This document shows positions 1-10,023 of a stretch of 64,000 nucleotides of DNA, piece after piece. How positions within the stretch are numbered: the stretch's first letter is position 1; each line of letters starts with the position of its first letter. The DNA is taken from assembly GCA_947497985.1 (NCBI GenBank), contig CANMIX010000007.1:164196-228195 (forward strand). The letters run 5' to 3'. Origin of the DNA: an uncultured Paracoccaceae bacterium (lineage in GTDB: Bacteria; Pseudomonadota; Alphaproteobacteria; Rhodobacterales; Rhodobacteraceae). Under the pieces are notes generated by a model. It worked only from the letters and a program-made list of their open reading frames with translations. It had not been told where the DNA came from and ran no database searches. Both the position numbers and the translations under genes were made by a program.

Positions 1-2
1 TT

Positions 3-572
3 CCGCATCACCCCGAACAAGCGGTGCGTGAGGCACTGTTCAACATCACTTCGATCATTTCCGGCACCGGATATGCCAGCGTTGATTACATGGGGTGGGG
101 CAATTTCCTGATTATGATGTTCTTTTTCATCGGTCTGATCGGGGGCTGTGCGGGGTCGACTGCCTGTTCGGTCAAAATCTTCCGCTATCAACTGCTTATT
201 GCCTCGGTCCGTGTGCAAATTCAAAAGATCCGCTCGCCGCATGGGGTGTTCTTTCCGCGCTATGAGGGGCGGCCGGTGGGGCAGGATGTCCTCAGCTCGG
301 TTATTTCCTTTTTCATGTTCTTCATCCTGACGCTGGGAGTTGTAGCTTGGCTTTTGGCGCTGACGGGCTTGGATTTTGTTACGGCGGTTTCAGGGGCCGC
401 GACGGCTGTGGCCAATGTTGGTCCTGGCCTGGGCGATGTGATTGGTCCCGCTGGAAACTTTGCGCCGCTCAATGATACGGCCAAGTGGATCCTGATCATC
501 GCAATGTTGATCGGGCGTCTGGAATTGCTGGCCGTCTATGCGATTCTGACCGTGCGGTTCTGGCGATCCTGA
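3..572 (+). CDS. TrkH-family potassium uptake protein, C-terminal part (5' end outside window)
   Basis: Open frame from window start (HHPEQAVREALFNITSIISGTGYAS...) with multiple TM helices and the TrkH-like C-terminus IIAMLIGRLELLAVYAILTVRFWRS. Confidence 0.88.
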   Translation, partial: PHHPEQAVREALFNITSIISGTGYASVDYMGWGNFLIMMFFFIGLIGGCAGSTACSVKIFRYQLLIASVRVQIQKIRSPHGVFFPRYEGRPVGQDVLSSVISFFMFFILTLGVVAWLLALTGLDFVTAVSGAATAVANVGPGLGDVIGPAGNFAPLNDTAKWILIIAMLIGRLELLAVYAILTVRFWRS

Positions 573-705
573 TTGCGCTGAGGTGCCTTGAAAACAAGGC
601 GTTTTCCCGATTGTATCGCTACAATTGGCATTTCTTGCGCTTGTATTGTACCGGGTTTAAAGACGCGCGATACTTTTAACTGAGAGCGCACGGGAGGTTT
701 ATCCA

Positions 706-1941
706 ATGCCCGTTCTTGTGATGAAATTTGGCGGGACATCCGTCGCCAATCTGGACCGCATCCGCCGCGCCGCCAAACGCGTGGGCGTTGAGGTGGCTAA
801 AGGCTATGACGTGATCGTCATCGTCTCGGCGATGTCCGGGAAAACGAACGAGCTGGTGGGCTGGGTCGGCGAGACGTCGCCTTTGTACGACGCGCGTGAA
901 TATGACGCCGTCGTGTCCTCGGGCGAAAATATCACCGCCGGTTTGATGGCGCTGACGCTGCAGGAGATGGGCGTGCCCGCTCGCAGCTGGCAGGGCTGGC
1001 AAGTGCCGCTCAAAACCAATTCTGCGCACAGCCAGGCCCGGATCGAAGAGATCCCGACCGAAAATATCAGCACCAAATTTGGTGAAGGTATGAAGGTTGC
1101 GGTTGTTGCAGGCTTCCAGGGCATCAGCCCCGAAGGTCGCATTACGACGCTGGGCCGGGGTGGGTCTGATACCACGGCTGTGGCCTTTGCGGCGTCCTTT
1201 GGTGCGGAGCGCTGTGACATCTATACCGATGTCGATGGCGTCTACACTACTGACCCCCGCATCTGCGCCAAAGCGCGTAAACTGGACAAAATCGCCTTTG
1301 AAGAGATGCTGGAGCTGGCGTCGCTGGGCGCTAAAGTCCTGCAAACACGCTCGGTTGAGCTGGCGATGCGTTTCAAAGTGAAACTGCGCGTCCTTTCAAG
1401 TTTCGAAGAACAATCCGACGAGGCCGGCACCCTGGTCTGCGACGAGGAGGAAATCATGGAATCCAATGTTGTAAACGGCGTCGCCTATTCCCGTGACGAA
1501 GCCAAAATGACCCTGATCTCGGTTGCGGACCGTCCTGGGATTGCGGCAACCATCTTTGGCTCTTTGTCAGAGTCCGGTGTGAATGTGGATATGATCATTC
1601 AGAACATTTCTGAAGACGGCCGCACCGATATGACCTTCTCTTGTCCCACCGACCAGGTGGCCCGCGCAGAGCAGGCCCTGGTTGCCATCAAGGAAAAAGG
1701 CGATCTGAACTACGCTGAGCTGGTTGCCGACACTGATGTCGCCAAGGTGTCGGTGGTAGGCATCGGTATGCGGTCGCAATCAGGTGTTGCCGCCAAGATG
1801 TTCAAAGTCCTCTCTGACGAAGGCATCAACATTCAGGTCATCACCACGTCCGAGATCAAAATCTCGGTCCTGATCGACCGGAAATACATGGAACTGGCAG
1901 TGCAGGCGCTGCACGACGCCTTTGAGCTCGACAAAGCTTGA
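706..1941 (+). CDS. lysC: Aspartate kinase with two C-terminal ACT domains
   Basis: MPVLVMKFGGTSVANLDRIRRAAKRV N-terminus, TTLGRGGSDTTAVA and DIYTDVDGVYTTDPRI motifs, C-terminal ACT repeats. Confidence 0.97.
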   Translation: MPVLVMKFGGTSVANLDRIRRAAKRVGVEVAKGYDVIVIVSAMSGKTNELVGWVGETSPLYDAREYDAVVSSGENITAGLMALTLQEMGVPARSWQGWQVPLKTNSAHSQARIEEIPTENISTKFGEGMKVAVVAGFQGISPEGRITTLGRGGSDTTAVAFAASFGAERCDIYTDVDGVYTTDPRICAKARKLDKIAFEEMLELASLGAKVLQTRSVELAMRFKVKLRVLSSFEEQSDEAGTLVCDEEEIMESNVVNGVAYSRDEAKMTLISVADRPGIAATIFGSLSESGVNVDMIIQNISEDGRTDMTFSCPTDQVARAEQALVAIKEKGDLNYAELVADTDVAKVSVVGIGMRSQSGVAAKMFKVLSDEGINIQVITTSEIKISVLIDRKYMELAVQALHDAFELDKA

Positions 1942-1965
1942 TCCTACCCCATATCTGATCGACAC

Positions 1966-1997
1966 AGCCCCCGCCTAACCTAGGCGGGGGCTTTTTT
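1966..1997 (+). terminator. Rho-independent terminator after lysC
   Basis: Perfect inverted repeat AGCCCCCGCCTA-acc-TAGGCGGGGGCT followed by T6. Confidence 0.9.
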
Positions 1998-2294
1998 GTG
2001 GGCGCGCGTGATCGCGTATGGGGCACAGGTGCACCTTAACGCAAATTCGCCGGGGCGCGTACGAAACCCGGAAGGGTAGTATGGCAGTGTTGATGTCTCG
2101 CCGATGCTGCATAGCGGCGAGGAAACTGCTTGCATCCCGCCTCTCTCACTCGCACATTGTACCCGGCTTTGCCCAAAGCTGTAGCATGGGCATTGTGTGG
2201 AGGAGAAACTACAGCGTTTTCATTTGCGCATTTCACATGGGCAGCTTTATGGCCTAATAGGCTGTAAAGAATATGAATCCTGGAAAGGGTGTTT

Positions 2295-4535
2295 ATGTCT
2301 GAGGCAACAGAATCCGAAAGTCGTAGGCTGCTTGGCCGTCTACGTGAGGCTCTGGCTGGCGATGACGCTGGTCAGGCGCGATTGGACAAGATCACTCATT
2401 TGATCGGCGACAGTATGGGCACCGAAGTGTGTTCAATCTATTTGTTCCGCGATGCGGAAACCTTGGAACTCTGTGCAACCCAGGGTTTGAACGCTGAATC
2501 AGTTCATGAAAGCCGGCTGCGGATTGGCGAAGGTCTTGTGGGACGCGTCGCCAAGACAGGAAAGGTAGTCAATACACCGGATGCTCCGAACGCCAAAGGC
2601 TTCCGCTATATGCCGGAAACCGGCGAGGAACGCTATTCCTCGTTCCTAGGGATCCCCGTGCAGCGCTTGGGAGAGATGCTGGGCGTTCTGGTTGTCCAGT
2701 CCAAAGATGCGCGCGAATTTTCCGCTGATGCTGTTTATGCGCTGGAAGTCGTTGCGATGGTCTTGGCCGAAATGACGGAACTGGGTGCCTTTGTCGGCGA
2801 AGGCGCGGCTTTGTCACCCTTGCACCAGAAACCGGTGATGATCAAAGGTGTCGTTGCTCAGGAAGGTGTTGCCGAGGGCCATATCTGGCTACATGAACCG
2901 CGCGTCGTGGTCACCAATCCCATCGCCGATGATCCCCATCGCGAGCGGGAACGGTTGAATGATGCGGTGGACGCGTTGCGTGTGAGCGTCGACGAGATGC
3001 TCGAGATGTCCAAGAACGGCGACAAAGAGCAGCTGCAAGTTCTTGAAGCCTATCGGATGTTTGCCAATTCCAAAGGTTGGATGCGGCGGATGGAAGAGGA
3101 CATCGCACGCGGCCTGAGCGCCGAAGCGGCGGTGGAAAAAGAGCAATCGCTTGCCCGTGCGCGGATGGGGCAGGTGCAGGACGCCTATTTGCGGGAACGA
3201 TTGAGCGATCTGGACGATCTGTCCAACCGATTGTTGCGCAACCTGACCGGACAGGGCAGCGAGACCGGCGCAGAAATGCCGGCCGATCCGATCTTGGTAG
3301 CCCGTAACATCGGCCCGGGGGACTTGCTGGGGTATGGCCGCTCGCTGAAAGGGATTGTGCTGGAAGAGGGGGCCGTGGGCTCCCATGCCGCTATTGTGGC
3401 GCGTGCGTTGGCCATCCCATTGGTCGTGCAGGCAAAACGGATCACGACTGAGGCGCTGAACGGCGATTATGTCGTTGTCGACGGTGAACAAGCGCATGTG
3501 CATCTGCGGCCTGATGACAATGTCACCGGCGCGTTGCGGGACAAGATGGCGATGCAGGCCAAGGCGCAAGAACGTTATGCATCGATCCGCACCAAACCGG
3601 CTGTGACCAAGGACGGTGAGCGGGTCAAATTGATGATGAACGCAGGCCTTTTGGCGGATCTTCCGTCGCTCGAAGGGTCAGGCGCCGAAGGGGTGGGGCT
3701 GTTTCGCACCGAATTGCAATTTCTGGCGCGCAGTCAAATGCCGCGCCGGGGGGATCTGGTTGCGCAATACGAGCGGGTTCTGGATGCCTCCCAAGGCAAA
3801 CGGGTGGTGTTTCGGACCCTCGACATCGGGTCCGACAAGGTGCTGCCTTATATGACGCCCACGGACGAGCCGAACCCAGCGATGGGCTGGCGGGCCATTC
3901 GTGTGGGGCTGGAAAAGCCTGGGATGATGCGGATGCAGCTACAAGCGATGCTGCGCGCCGCAAAAGGGCGACCACTGACCATCATGTTCCCCTTCATCGC
4001 ACAAGCGGACGAGTTTCGCCAAGCGCGGGGCGAGGTGGACAAGACAGTGGAACGCGAACGCCGTCTGGGCCATGTGCTGCCAGAGAGGCTTGAAGTGGGA
4101 GCCATGCTTGAAACGCCGTCGCTGGCCTTTTCGCCGCAAAAGTTCTTTGACGAAGTGGACTTTTTGTCGATCGGCGGCAACGATCTGAAACAATTCTTCT
4201 TTGCAGCTGACCGTGAGAACGAACGCGTCCGCAATCGATTTGACACTTTGAACGTCAGTTTCTTGAGCTTTATCGAACGGATTGTCGAACGGTGTCAGAT
4301 CTCGAGCACGCCGTTGAGTTTCTGTGGAGAGGATGCAGGCCGCCCGGTTGAGGCTGTTTGTTTGGCGGCGATGGGGCTGCGCTCGCTGTCGATGCGTCCT
4401 GCTTCCATTGGCCCGGTTAAGTCCTTGCTGACAAAGGTCGATCTGGATGAACTGCGCGCGATCATTGCGGGGGCACGGCACCGTGGTGTGCAAACCGTAC
4501 GTCCCACGGTGATGGATTACTTACGCGACCTGTAA
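2295..4535 (+). CDS. ptsP: Phosphoenolpyruvate-protein phosphotransferase PtsP (GAF + EI; nitrogen PTS)
   Basis: N-terminal GAF (LIGDSMGTEVCSIYLFRDAETLELCATQGLN), GSHAAIVARALAIPLVV phospho-His domain, GVGLFRTELQFL and C-terminal PEP-utilising barrel (SIGGNDLKQFF). Confidence 0.95.
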   Translation: MSEATESESRRLLGRLREALAGDDAGQARLDKITHLIGDSMGTEVCSIYLFRDAETLELCATQGLNAESVHESRLRIGEGLVGRVAKTGKVVNTPDAPNAKGFRYMPETGEERYSSFLGIPVQRLGEMLGVLVVQSKDAREFSADAVYALEVVAMVLAEMTELGAFVGEGAALSPLHQKPVMIKGVVAQEGVAEGHIWLHEPRVVVTNPIADDPHRERERLNDAVDALRVSVDEMLEMSKNGDKEQLQVLEAYRMFANSKGWMRRMEEDIARGLSAEAAVEKEQSLARARMGQVQDAYLRERLSDLDDLSNRLLRNLTGQGSETGAEMPADPILVARNIGPGDLLGYGRSLKGIVLEEGAVGSHAAIVARALAIPLVVQAKRITTEALNGDYVVVDGEQAHVHLRPDDNVTGALRDKMAMQAKAQERYASIRTKPAVTKDGERVKLMMNAGLLADLPSLEGSGAEGVGLFRTELQFLARSQMPRRGDLVAQYERVLDASQGKRVVFRTLDIGSDKVLPYMTPTDEPNPAMGWRAIRVGLEKPGMMRMQLQAMLRAAKGRPLTIMFPFIAQADEFRQARGEVDKTVERERRLGHVLPERLEVGAMLETPSLAFSPQKFFDEVDFLSIGGNDLKQFFFAADRENERVRNRFDTLNVSFLSFIERIVERCQISSTPLSFCGEDAGRPVEAVCLAAMGLRSLSMRPASIGPVKSLLTKVDLDELRAIIAGARHRGVQTVRPTVMDYLRDL

Positions 4536-4572
4536 CGAAGGCTCTAGCGCAGCTGAGAAACCGAGATCCGTT

Positions 4573-4602
4573 AAAAATGCCCTGTTTTACGGGGCATTTT
4601 TT
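4573..4602 (+). terminator. Rho-independent terminator after ptsP
   Basis: aaaaATGCCCtgttttacgGGGCATtttttt hairpin with T tract (and A tract on the other side). Confidence 0.85.
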
Positions 4603-5098
4603 GTTGTTACGATTCGCATTTGTCGACTATTTTTTTGATTTTGGACTGAATCTATCCAGTTTTATTGAACATTTTCAACTTTTTTGGCTGAGGTCACCTT
4701 TTTTCTAGGTCGATCCACAGAACACAGTGAGGTTGATCTGTATCTATGGGGTCATTCCGCCGGATCCCCTATGGGATTGATGCCGAATTCGTCCAAAGAT
4801 AGGCATCATACGAGCAAAACAGAGTGAGGTAGTCCACAGTAAGAATGGGTATTAACACTCTGGAAATTATTAATGTTACCAACCTATTCACAGACAAATT
4901 GACGTGTACTGTGGACAGAATTTTGGGCTCGAGCAGCGTTATTCTAAGATTTTAGGGACGCAAAGGTTGATAAGACCTTAATGCATGGGGTCTCCTGAAC
5001 GGGATCAGGAAAACCTGTGGCAGAAAAAGGGCTTGTCTCACAAACGTCATGTGGAACCGGTAGGGAGGATCGGTGTTTTCCCGCCGGAGCCTGTTGCC

Positions 5099-5947
5099 AT
5101 GTCCCTGCCGCCCTTAAAAGAATTCCTTGCTGATAAATCTTGGACAGGCTGCGCCATCGCGCACCGTGGAGCTTGGCACGACACAGCGGAAAACGCGCTG
5201 CGGGCGGTGGATCATGCGTTGGCCGTGGGGTGCCAATATGTGGAAATCGATGTGCAAGAGACGATCGATGGTGTGCCATTTTGCCTCCACGATATTTCGC
5301 TGTTGCGCACAACGGGACGCGCGATGAACGCGGCCGCACATCATTGGTCACAGATTGCTGAGACGCCGCTGCTCATGGGCTTCGGGGGTGCGAATGCGGC
5401 CGTGAGCGACCAGAGGCTGCCGAGCCTGGATGCGATGTTGGATCACTGCAAAGGGCGCGTCTATGTGGATCTGGATGTGAAACGTCCCCACCAGTTACCA
5501 CGCATTGCCGAGGCGCTGCGGCGAACTGACAGCGGGCCTGAAGTGAATTTGAAGATGTGGATCCACGGCCAAACCGATCTGGACTATGCTTTGTCTATCC
5601 AGGACGGGCTGCGCACGATCCTGAAACCCATCGTGTTGATTGACCGCAGCAATATCGATCACATGCTCGAAGTCATCCGCAAGCTGGACGCCCCTATGAT
5701 TGAGGCGAATTTTGATTGTTGGGATAGTGTGCTGCGCCTATCCGATGCGGCATGGTCCGAAGGTCGCGATATTTTTGTGAACACGTTGGACGAAGCGCGG
5801 TCGACCTTTGTGGCGGACAGCGGCGCGTTGCAGGATCCCCGCGGCACATGGGGCACCTTGTTGGATGCAGGCGTGCGTATGCTGCAAACGGATGAGCCAG
5901 AGGCGCTGTGTACCTATCTCAAGACCCATCGCAAAGCGAAGGCGTGA
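5099..5947 (+). CDS. Glycerophosphodiester phosphodiesterase-family protein
   Basis: IAHRGAWHDTAENALRAVDHALAVGCQYVEIDVQETIDGVPFCLHD = GDPD catalytic signature; C-terminal VRMLQTDEPEAL. ATG at 5099 preferred over 4985. Confidence 0.85.
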   Translation: MSLPPLKEFLADKSWTGCAIAHRGAWHDTAENALRAVDHALAVGCQYVEIDVQETIDGVPFCLHDISLLRTTGRAMNAAAHHWSQIAETPLLMGFGGANAAVSDQRLPSLDAMLDHCKGRVYVDLDVKRPHQLPRIAEALRRTDSGPEVNLKMWIHGQTDLDYALSIQDGLRTILKPIVLIDRSNIDHMLEVIRKLDAPMIEANFDCWDSVLRLSDAAWSEGRDIFVNTLDEARSTFVADSGALQDPRGTWGTLLDAGVRMLQTDEPEALCTYLKTHRKAKA

Positions 5948-5956
5948 GAATGAAAT

Positions 5957-5982
5957 GTGCGTGGCAATCGCTTGCCACGCAC
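5957..5982. terminator. Hairpin between convergent genes (bidirectional terminator-like)
   Basis: Perfect 11-bp inverted repeat GTGCGTGGCAA-tcgc-TTGCCACGCAC between converging CDSs. Confidence 0.6.
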
Positions 5983-6016
5983 TTCCACTTTCCCAAGTGT
6001 CATTAACCCATCGGGG

Positions 6017-7000
6017 TTACTTACCTTTTACGCCTGCCGCAGTGATGAGCGGTTTCCAGACGTCGATCTGAGTTTCAACGAAACCGGTGAACTCTTCGGT
6101 CGACAACGGCTGGTGCGTGATGCCGAGATCGTTGAGGGTTGTCGCAACTTCGGGCAGGGCCAAGACTGCCAATGTGGTTTCATGGATCTTGGCTGCAATC
6201 TCAGGGTCAATGCCTGCAGGACCAGTCAGCCCGACCCAGTTTTCGATGACGATGTCAAAGCCTTGTTCCTTGAACGTGGGCACTTCCGGCATGCCAGGGA
6301 AGCGCGCTGAGGCTGCGATTGCAATTGCGACCGCCTCACCGTCTTCGATCATGTCCGAATTCTGCGCGACCATGTCATAGAATGTGTCCAAGACACCTGC
6401 GCGGAAGTCCTGGATCGCAGGCGCGCTGCCCTGGTAAGGGATGTGCAGCGTCTCGACATGTAGGCTTGCATCGACCGCTTCGCCGAGGATGTGGCTGATG
6501 GATCCCACGCCGGATGAGCCATAGGAGATGGAGTTGGCCTTGGCCGCCTCAACAAATTCCGACACCGTTGTGATGCCGCTGTCGGGTTTCACAAAGAGAC
6601 CCGGTGCAGAGGCACCGATGTAGGCGACATGGGTGAAGTCGTTCATCGGCGCGTAGGGCAGCTCCTCGAATTGCGTTGGTGCGATGGTGAAGGGTGCGTT
6701 GTTTGCAATCATCAGCGTGGTGCCATCGGCATCCTGATCGGCGACAAAGTCTGCGGCAACGGTGCCTGCAGCGCCAGGACGGTTATCAACCACGGCTTTT
6801 TGGCCGAAGTTTTCATCCAGGTGTTTGGCCAGAAGGCGCGCGACCAGATCCGAAGTGCCACCGGGCGGGAAGGTGACGACGATGCGTACGGGTTCATCGG
6901 ACCATGCGCCTGGTTCGGCCATCGCGTGGCCAGCGGGCAGGGCAAATACGGCCGCAGATGTCAGTGCCATAAGCGCACGTCGCGTGAGTGAGAGGGTCAT
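6017..7000 (-). CDS. tctC: Tripartite tricarboxylate transporter (Bug/TctC) substrate-binding protein
   Basis: Signal peptide, then VRIVVTFPPGGTSDLVARLLAKHLDENFGQKAVVDNRPGAAGTVAADFVA, the Bug-family signature. Confidence 0.93.
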   Translation of the reverse strand: MTLSLTRRALMALTSAAVFALPAGHAMAEPGAWSDEPVRIVVTFPPGGTSDLVARLLAKHLDENFGQKAVVDNRPGAAGTVAADFVADQDADGTTLMIANNAPFTIAPTQFEELPYAPMNDFTHVAYIGASAPGLFVKPDSGITTVSEFVEAAKANSISYGSSGVGSISHILGEAVDASLHVETLHIPYQGSAPAIQDFRAGVLDTFYDMVAQNSDMIEDGEAVAIAIAASARFPGMPEVPTFKEQGFDIVIENWVGLTGPAGIDPEIAAKIHETTLAVLALPEVATTLNDLGITHQPLSTEEFTGFVETQIDVWKPLITAAGVKGK

Positions 7001-8538
7001 GAGGAGGCTCCTGTGTTGGACGAGGTTTTGTTATGAGTTTGAGTGGTTTTGGTGCGGCGTGAATTGCGCAGCGTGGTCCACAGACCGTAGGCTAGGATCA
7101 AAGCAGACACCGTGAGCAGGCCGCCGCTGATGGGGCGTTCCAGAAACACCATGGCGTCGCCGCGTGACAGCAGAAGGGCGCGACGCAGCTGTTCTTCCAT
7201 CATCGGACCAAGGACAAAGCCGATCAGCAAAGGCGCAGGCTCGAACCGATACAGCCGCATCAGATAGCCTGCGATCCCGAACAGCAGCGTCATCCAGATG
7301 TCAAAGACGTTGTTGTTGAGCGAATAGACCCCGATGCAGATCAAAACGATGATGGCCGGATACATAAGCTTGTAAGGGATTTGCAGCAGCCGCACCCACA
7401 TGCCGATCAGGGGGATGTTCAAGACCAGCAACATGATGTTGCCCACTAGGAAACTGGCGACCAGACCCCAGAACAGCTCTGTGTGTTCCGTCAGAATGCG
7501 GGGACCGGGGGTAATGCCGTGGATCATCAAAGCACCGATCACCATGGCCATGCTGGCACTGCCCGGCACACCCAGCGTCAGAGTCGGGATGAAGGCGGTT
7601 TGCGTCGCTGAGTTATTGGCAGATTCCGGCACAGCCACGCCTTCCACGGCGCCCTTGCCGAACTGATCCTTGTTCTTGGAGACTTTCTTTTCGACCGCAT
7701 ATCCGACGGCCGAGGCGACGGTTTGCCCCGTCCCGGGCAGCGCGCCAAAGAAGGAACCGATCAACCCGCCGCGCCAAATAGGCCCAAAGGATGCGCGCCA
7801 TTCACGGCGGTTGGGGTAGAATTTTGTATAGTCGATCTCTTGTCGCCCACGGCCCGACTGGTTGGCCTTGATGGATGCAATCAGCTCACCAACACCAAAC
7901 AGCCCCATTGCCACGATCACTAGGTGCACCCCGTCGCGCAACTCGGGAACCCCAAGCGTAAAGCGCAGGTCACCGGTGGTAAGATCGATGCCGACGGTCG
8001 ACAGCATAAGCCCGGCCATCACCATGGCGATCCCACGCAGCGCGCCGCCATTGCTAACCGCTGAGGCTGCGATGAGGCCGAGGAAAATCACGGAGAAATA
8101 TTCGGCAGGGCCAAATTGCAATGCCAGTTTGGCAAGTCCCGGTGACAGAACCGCCATCACTACCATGCCGATGATCCCACCGCCAAAGGATGCGATAGAG
8201 GTGATGAACAAGGCCACGCCCGCACGCCCTTGGCGCGCCATCGGATAGCCATCGATACAGGTGATCGAGGAGGAGGGCGTTCCCGGGATGTTCATCAGGA
8301 TCGACGCAATGGAACCGCCATATTCCGCGCCATAATAAACCCCGGCGATCATCACGATGGCGACGGTCGGCTCAAGATAAAAGGAGAGCGGCAGGATCAT
8401 GGCAATTGCAGCCATAGAGCCGATACCCGGCAAGACGCCGATGAACGTTCCTAGAAAGACGCCGATAAAACAATAAAGCAGGGTTTGCGGTTGTAAAACC
8501 GTAAGCAATCCAGCTGAGAAATTTGCAAAGATTTCCAT
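6997..8538 (-). CDS. tctA: Tripartite tricarboxylate transporter large permease TctA
   Basis: FIGVFLGTFIGVLPGIGSMAAIAMILPLSFYLEP and PGTPSSSITCIDGYPMARQGRAGVAL, typical TctA motifs. Confidence 0.96.
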   Translation of the reverse strand: MEIFANFSAGLLTVLQPQTLLYCFIGVFLGTFIGVLPGIGSMAAIAMILPLSFYLEPTVAIVMIAGVYYGAEYGGSIASILMNIPGTPSSSITCIDGYPMARQGRAGVALFITSIASFGGGIIGMVVMAVLSPGLAKLALQFGPAEYFSVIFLGLIAASAVSNGGALRGIAMVMAGLMLSTVGIDLTTGDLRFTLGVPELRDGVHLVIVAMGLFGVGELIASIKANQSGRGRQEIDYTKFYPNRREWRASFGPIWRGGLIGSFFGALPGTGQTVASAVGYAVEKKVSKNKDQFGKGAVEGVAVPESANNSATQTAFIPTLTLGVPGSASMAMVIGALMIHGITPGPRILTEHTELFWGLVASFLVGNIMLLVLNIPLIGMWVRLLQIPYKLMYPAIIVLICIGVYSLNNNVFDIWMTLLFGIAGYLMRLYRFEPAPLLIGFVLGPMMEEQLRRALLLSRGDAMVFLERPISGGLLTVSALILAYGLWTTLRNSRRTKTTQTHNKTSSNTGASS

Positions 8539-8541
8539 CGT

Positions 8542-9021
8542 TTACCCTCCCCGAAATGCTTTGAACGGGAGGCCCAACGCCTCGATAAACAGAACGTAGC
8601 CGAGGACCGCCATGAAAAGTCCAAGCAGAACCTTTCCCCACCAGGGCAGGCTGCGATCAGGAGCCGAAGCTGTGAGCACCGTCAGAAAAGTTGCCGGCAA
8701 AAGCCCAAAACGGTCCGTCACAAGGGCAAAGACGGACAACGCACAGACAATGGCGCCAAAGGACACCCAATCGGGGCGGTCTGTAATACCCGTACACTGC
8801 AGATCCTGAAACAAAATGGCTGCCGCAAGGGCGAGAAGGACAAGGCCGGAGAAGAACGGAAACGCCCCGGTGCCCGGGCGGAACGGGTTGCCAAGACCCA
8901 GATCAAGTCCGCCGACCATGAAATAGATGCTGAGCGCTAAGAGAACAGACGCCCCGGCGATCCGTTCGACCAGCTGCCCCAAGGTGGGGCGATGGCCGTT
9001 TTCCAACTCAATCCGCATCAT
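8542..9021 (-). CDS. tctB: Tripartite tricarboxylate transporter small permease TctB
   Basis: Four hydrophobic segments; position directly upstream of tctA; likely start MMRIELENG at 9021 or 9018, overlapping the uraH stop. Confidence 0.85.
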   Translation of the reverse strand: MMRIELENGHRPTLGQLVERIAGASVLLALSIYFMVGGLDLGLGNPFRPGTGAFPFFSGLVLLALAAAILFQDLQCTGITDRPDWVSFGAIVCALSVFALVTDRFGLLPATFLTVLTASAPDRSLPWWGKVLLGLFMAVLGYVLFIEALGLPFKAFRGG

Positions 9022-9380
9022 AGGCCCCCGCGAAACAGTGAATATCCCCAAGCCGTAAATTTGAACGGCAGGTGATAGTGTTGCTCTGCATCGCCGACGC
9101 CGAAATGATACCGGACCAAATTGAGGAAAGGCGCACCGTCTTTTGAAGGGTCAGTGCCTGCGTAATAGGCAGCGACCTCGAATTCAGCGATGTATTCGCC
9201 GGATGTGATCCCGTGTCCTTGCACTGTTGGGTGGTCGAACAGCCCGGTCGCGCCGCAGCGGCCATGGGCCAATTCAGTCTCACCGCTGTCATCGACACGC
9301 AGCAGGCGCACTTCCAAACCTTCGGCTGGGCGGCCTGTTGAAACGTCAACGCAGTGGATCGAGATACCTCCGGCCGTCAT
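9018..9380 (-). CDS. uraH: 5-hydroxyisourate hydrolase (transthyretin-like)
   Basis: ISIHCVDVSTGRPAEGLEVRLLRV... and C-terminal YHLPFKFTAWGYSLFRGGL (HIUase YRGS-like tail). Confidence 0.92.
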   Translation of the reverse strand: MTAGGISIHCVDVSTGRPAEGLEVRLLRVDDSGETELAHGRCGATGLFDHPTVQGHGITSGEYIAEFEVAAYYAGTDPSKDGAPFLNLVRYHFGVGDAEQHYHLPFKFTAWGYSLFRGGL

Positions 9381-9913
9381 AGGTACACCTTTCTTTCGAA
9401 TGCTTTTTGGACACGAGCTGCACTGACCGAGGCAATCTCGGCGATGGCTTGCTTAACTTCGGTGTCACGGGATTGCTTCAATCGATCTTCGAAGACCTGA
9501 AGAACCTCTGACACATCGCTCATCCGATGTAAGGCAAGGATGAAAGGAAATCCAAATCGCGCCTGATACTCGGTGTTTAATTGTGTGAAACGCGCAGTCA
9601 GTTCTGTATCTGGCGTATCCAGGCCAAGACGTCCTTGTTCTTCTTGCGATGCGCGCGTCATCGTTTCGGGGGTCGGTGGTGCCAATTCAGGATGGGCGCG
9701 AAACAAGGTCAAAAGATCGTCCTCAGGAAGGGATTGAACCTCACGCTGAATGGTTTGGGCAACATCGTCTGGCGATGAAAAAGGACGGTGTCTTGCGACC
9801 AGTTCAGCCACCTGAGGCGCGCGTTCAATAAAGGGCAGCAAAAGTTCTGCGGCCTGCGCGTCGCTGGCGTGGTTGAGCTTGTCCAAGTCTGTGTCTGTCA
9901 GAGGTGTGGTCAC
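9377..9913 (-). CDS. uraD: 2-oxo-4-hydroxy-4-carboxy-5-ureidoimidazoline (OHCU) decarboxylase
   Basis: FRAHPELAPP, SQEEQGRLGL, LNTEYQARFGFPFILA motifs of OHCU decarboxylase. Confidence 0.92.
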   Translation of the reverse strand: MTTPLTDTDLDKLNHASDAQAAELLLPFIERAPQVAELVARHRPFSSPDDVAQTIQREVQSLPEDDLLTLFRAHPELAPPTPETMTRASQEEQGRLGLDTPDTELTARFTQLNTEYQARFGFPFILALHRMSDVSEVLQVFEDRLKQSRDTEVKQAIAEIASVSAARVQKAFERKVYL

Positions 9914-10023
9914 AAAGAGGTCCTGTGGATTGAAGTCTTACCAAAAGCTTAACCGTGCACCGCATTGCCTTCTATGATGAAATAGGCGAATTCTGCATTC
10001 GCAAAAATAGAATGGAAGAGCAA

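Noticed and set aside
676-1344. 222-aa minus-strand ORF opposite lysC
   Set aside because: Antisense to lysC and His/Arg-rich; no domain.
2889-3569. 226-aa minus-strand ORF inside ptsP
   Set aside because: Antisense to ptsP; no recognisable protein features.
4700-4920. Cluster of DnaA-box-like words considered as a replication origin
   Set aside because: Matches to TTATNCACA are imperfect, and no dnaA, parAB, hemE or similar origin-linked genes are nearby; retained only as an unexplained structured intergenic region.
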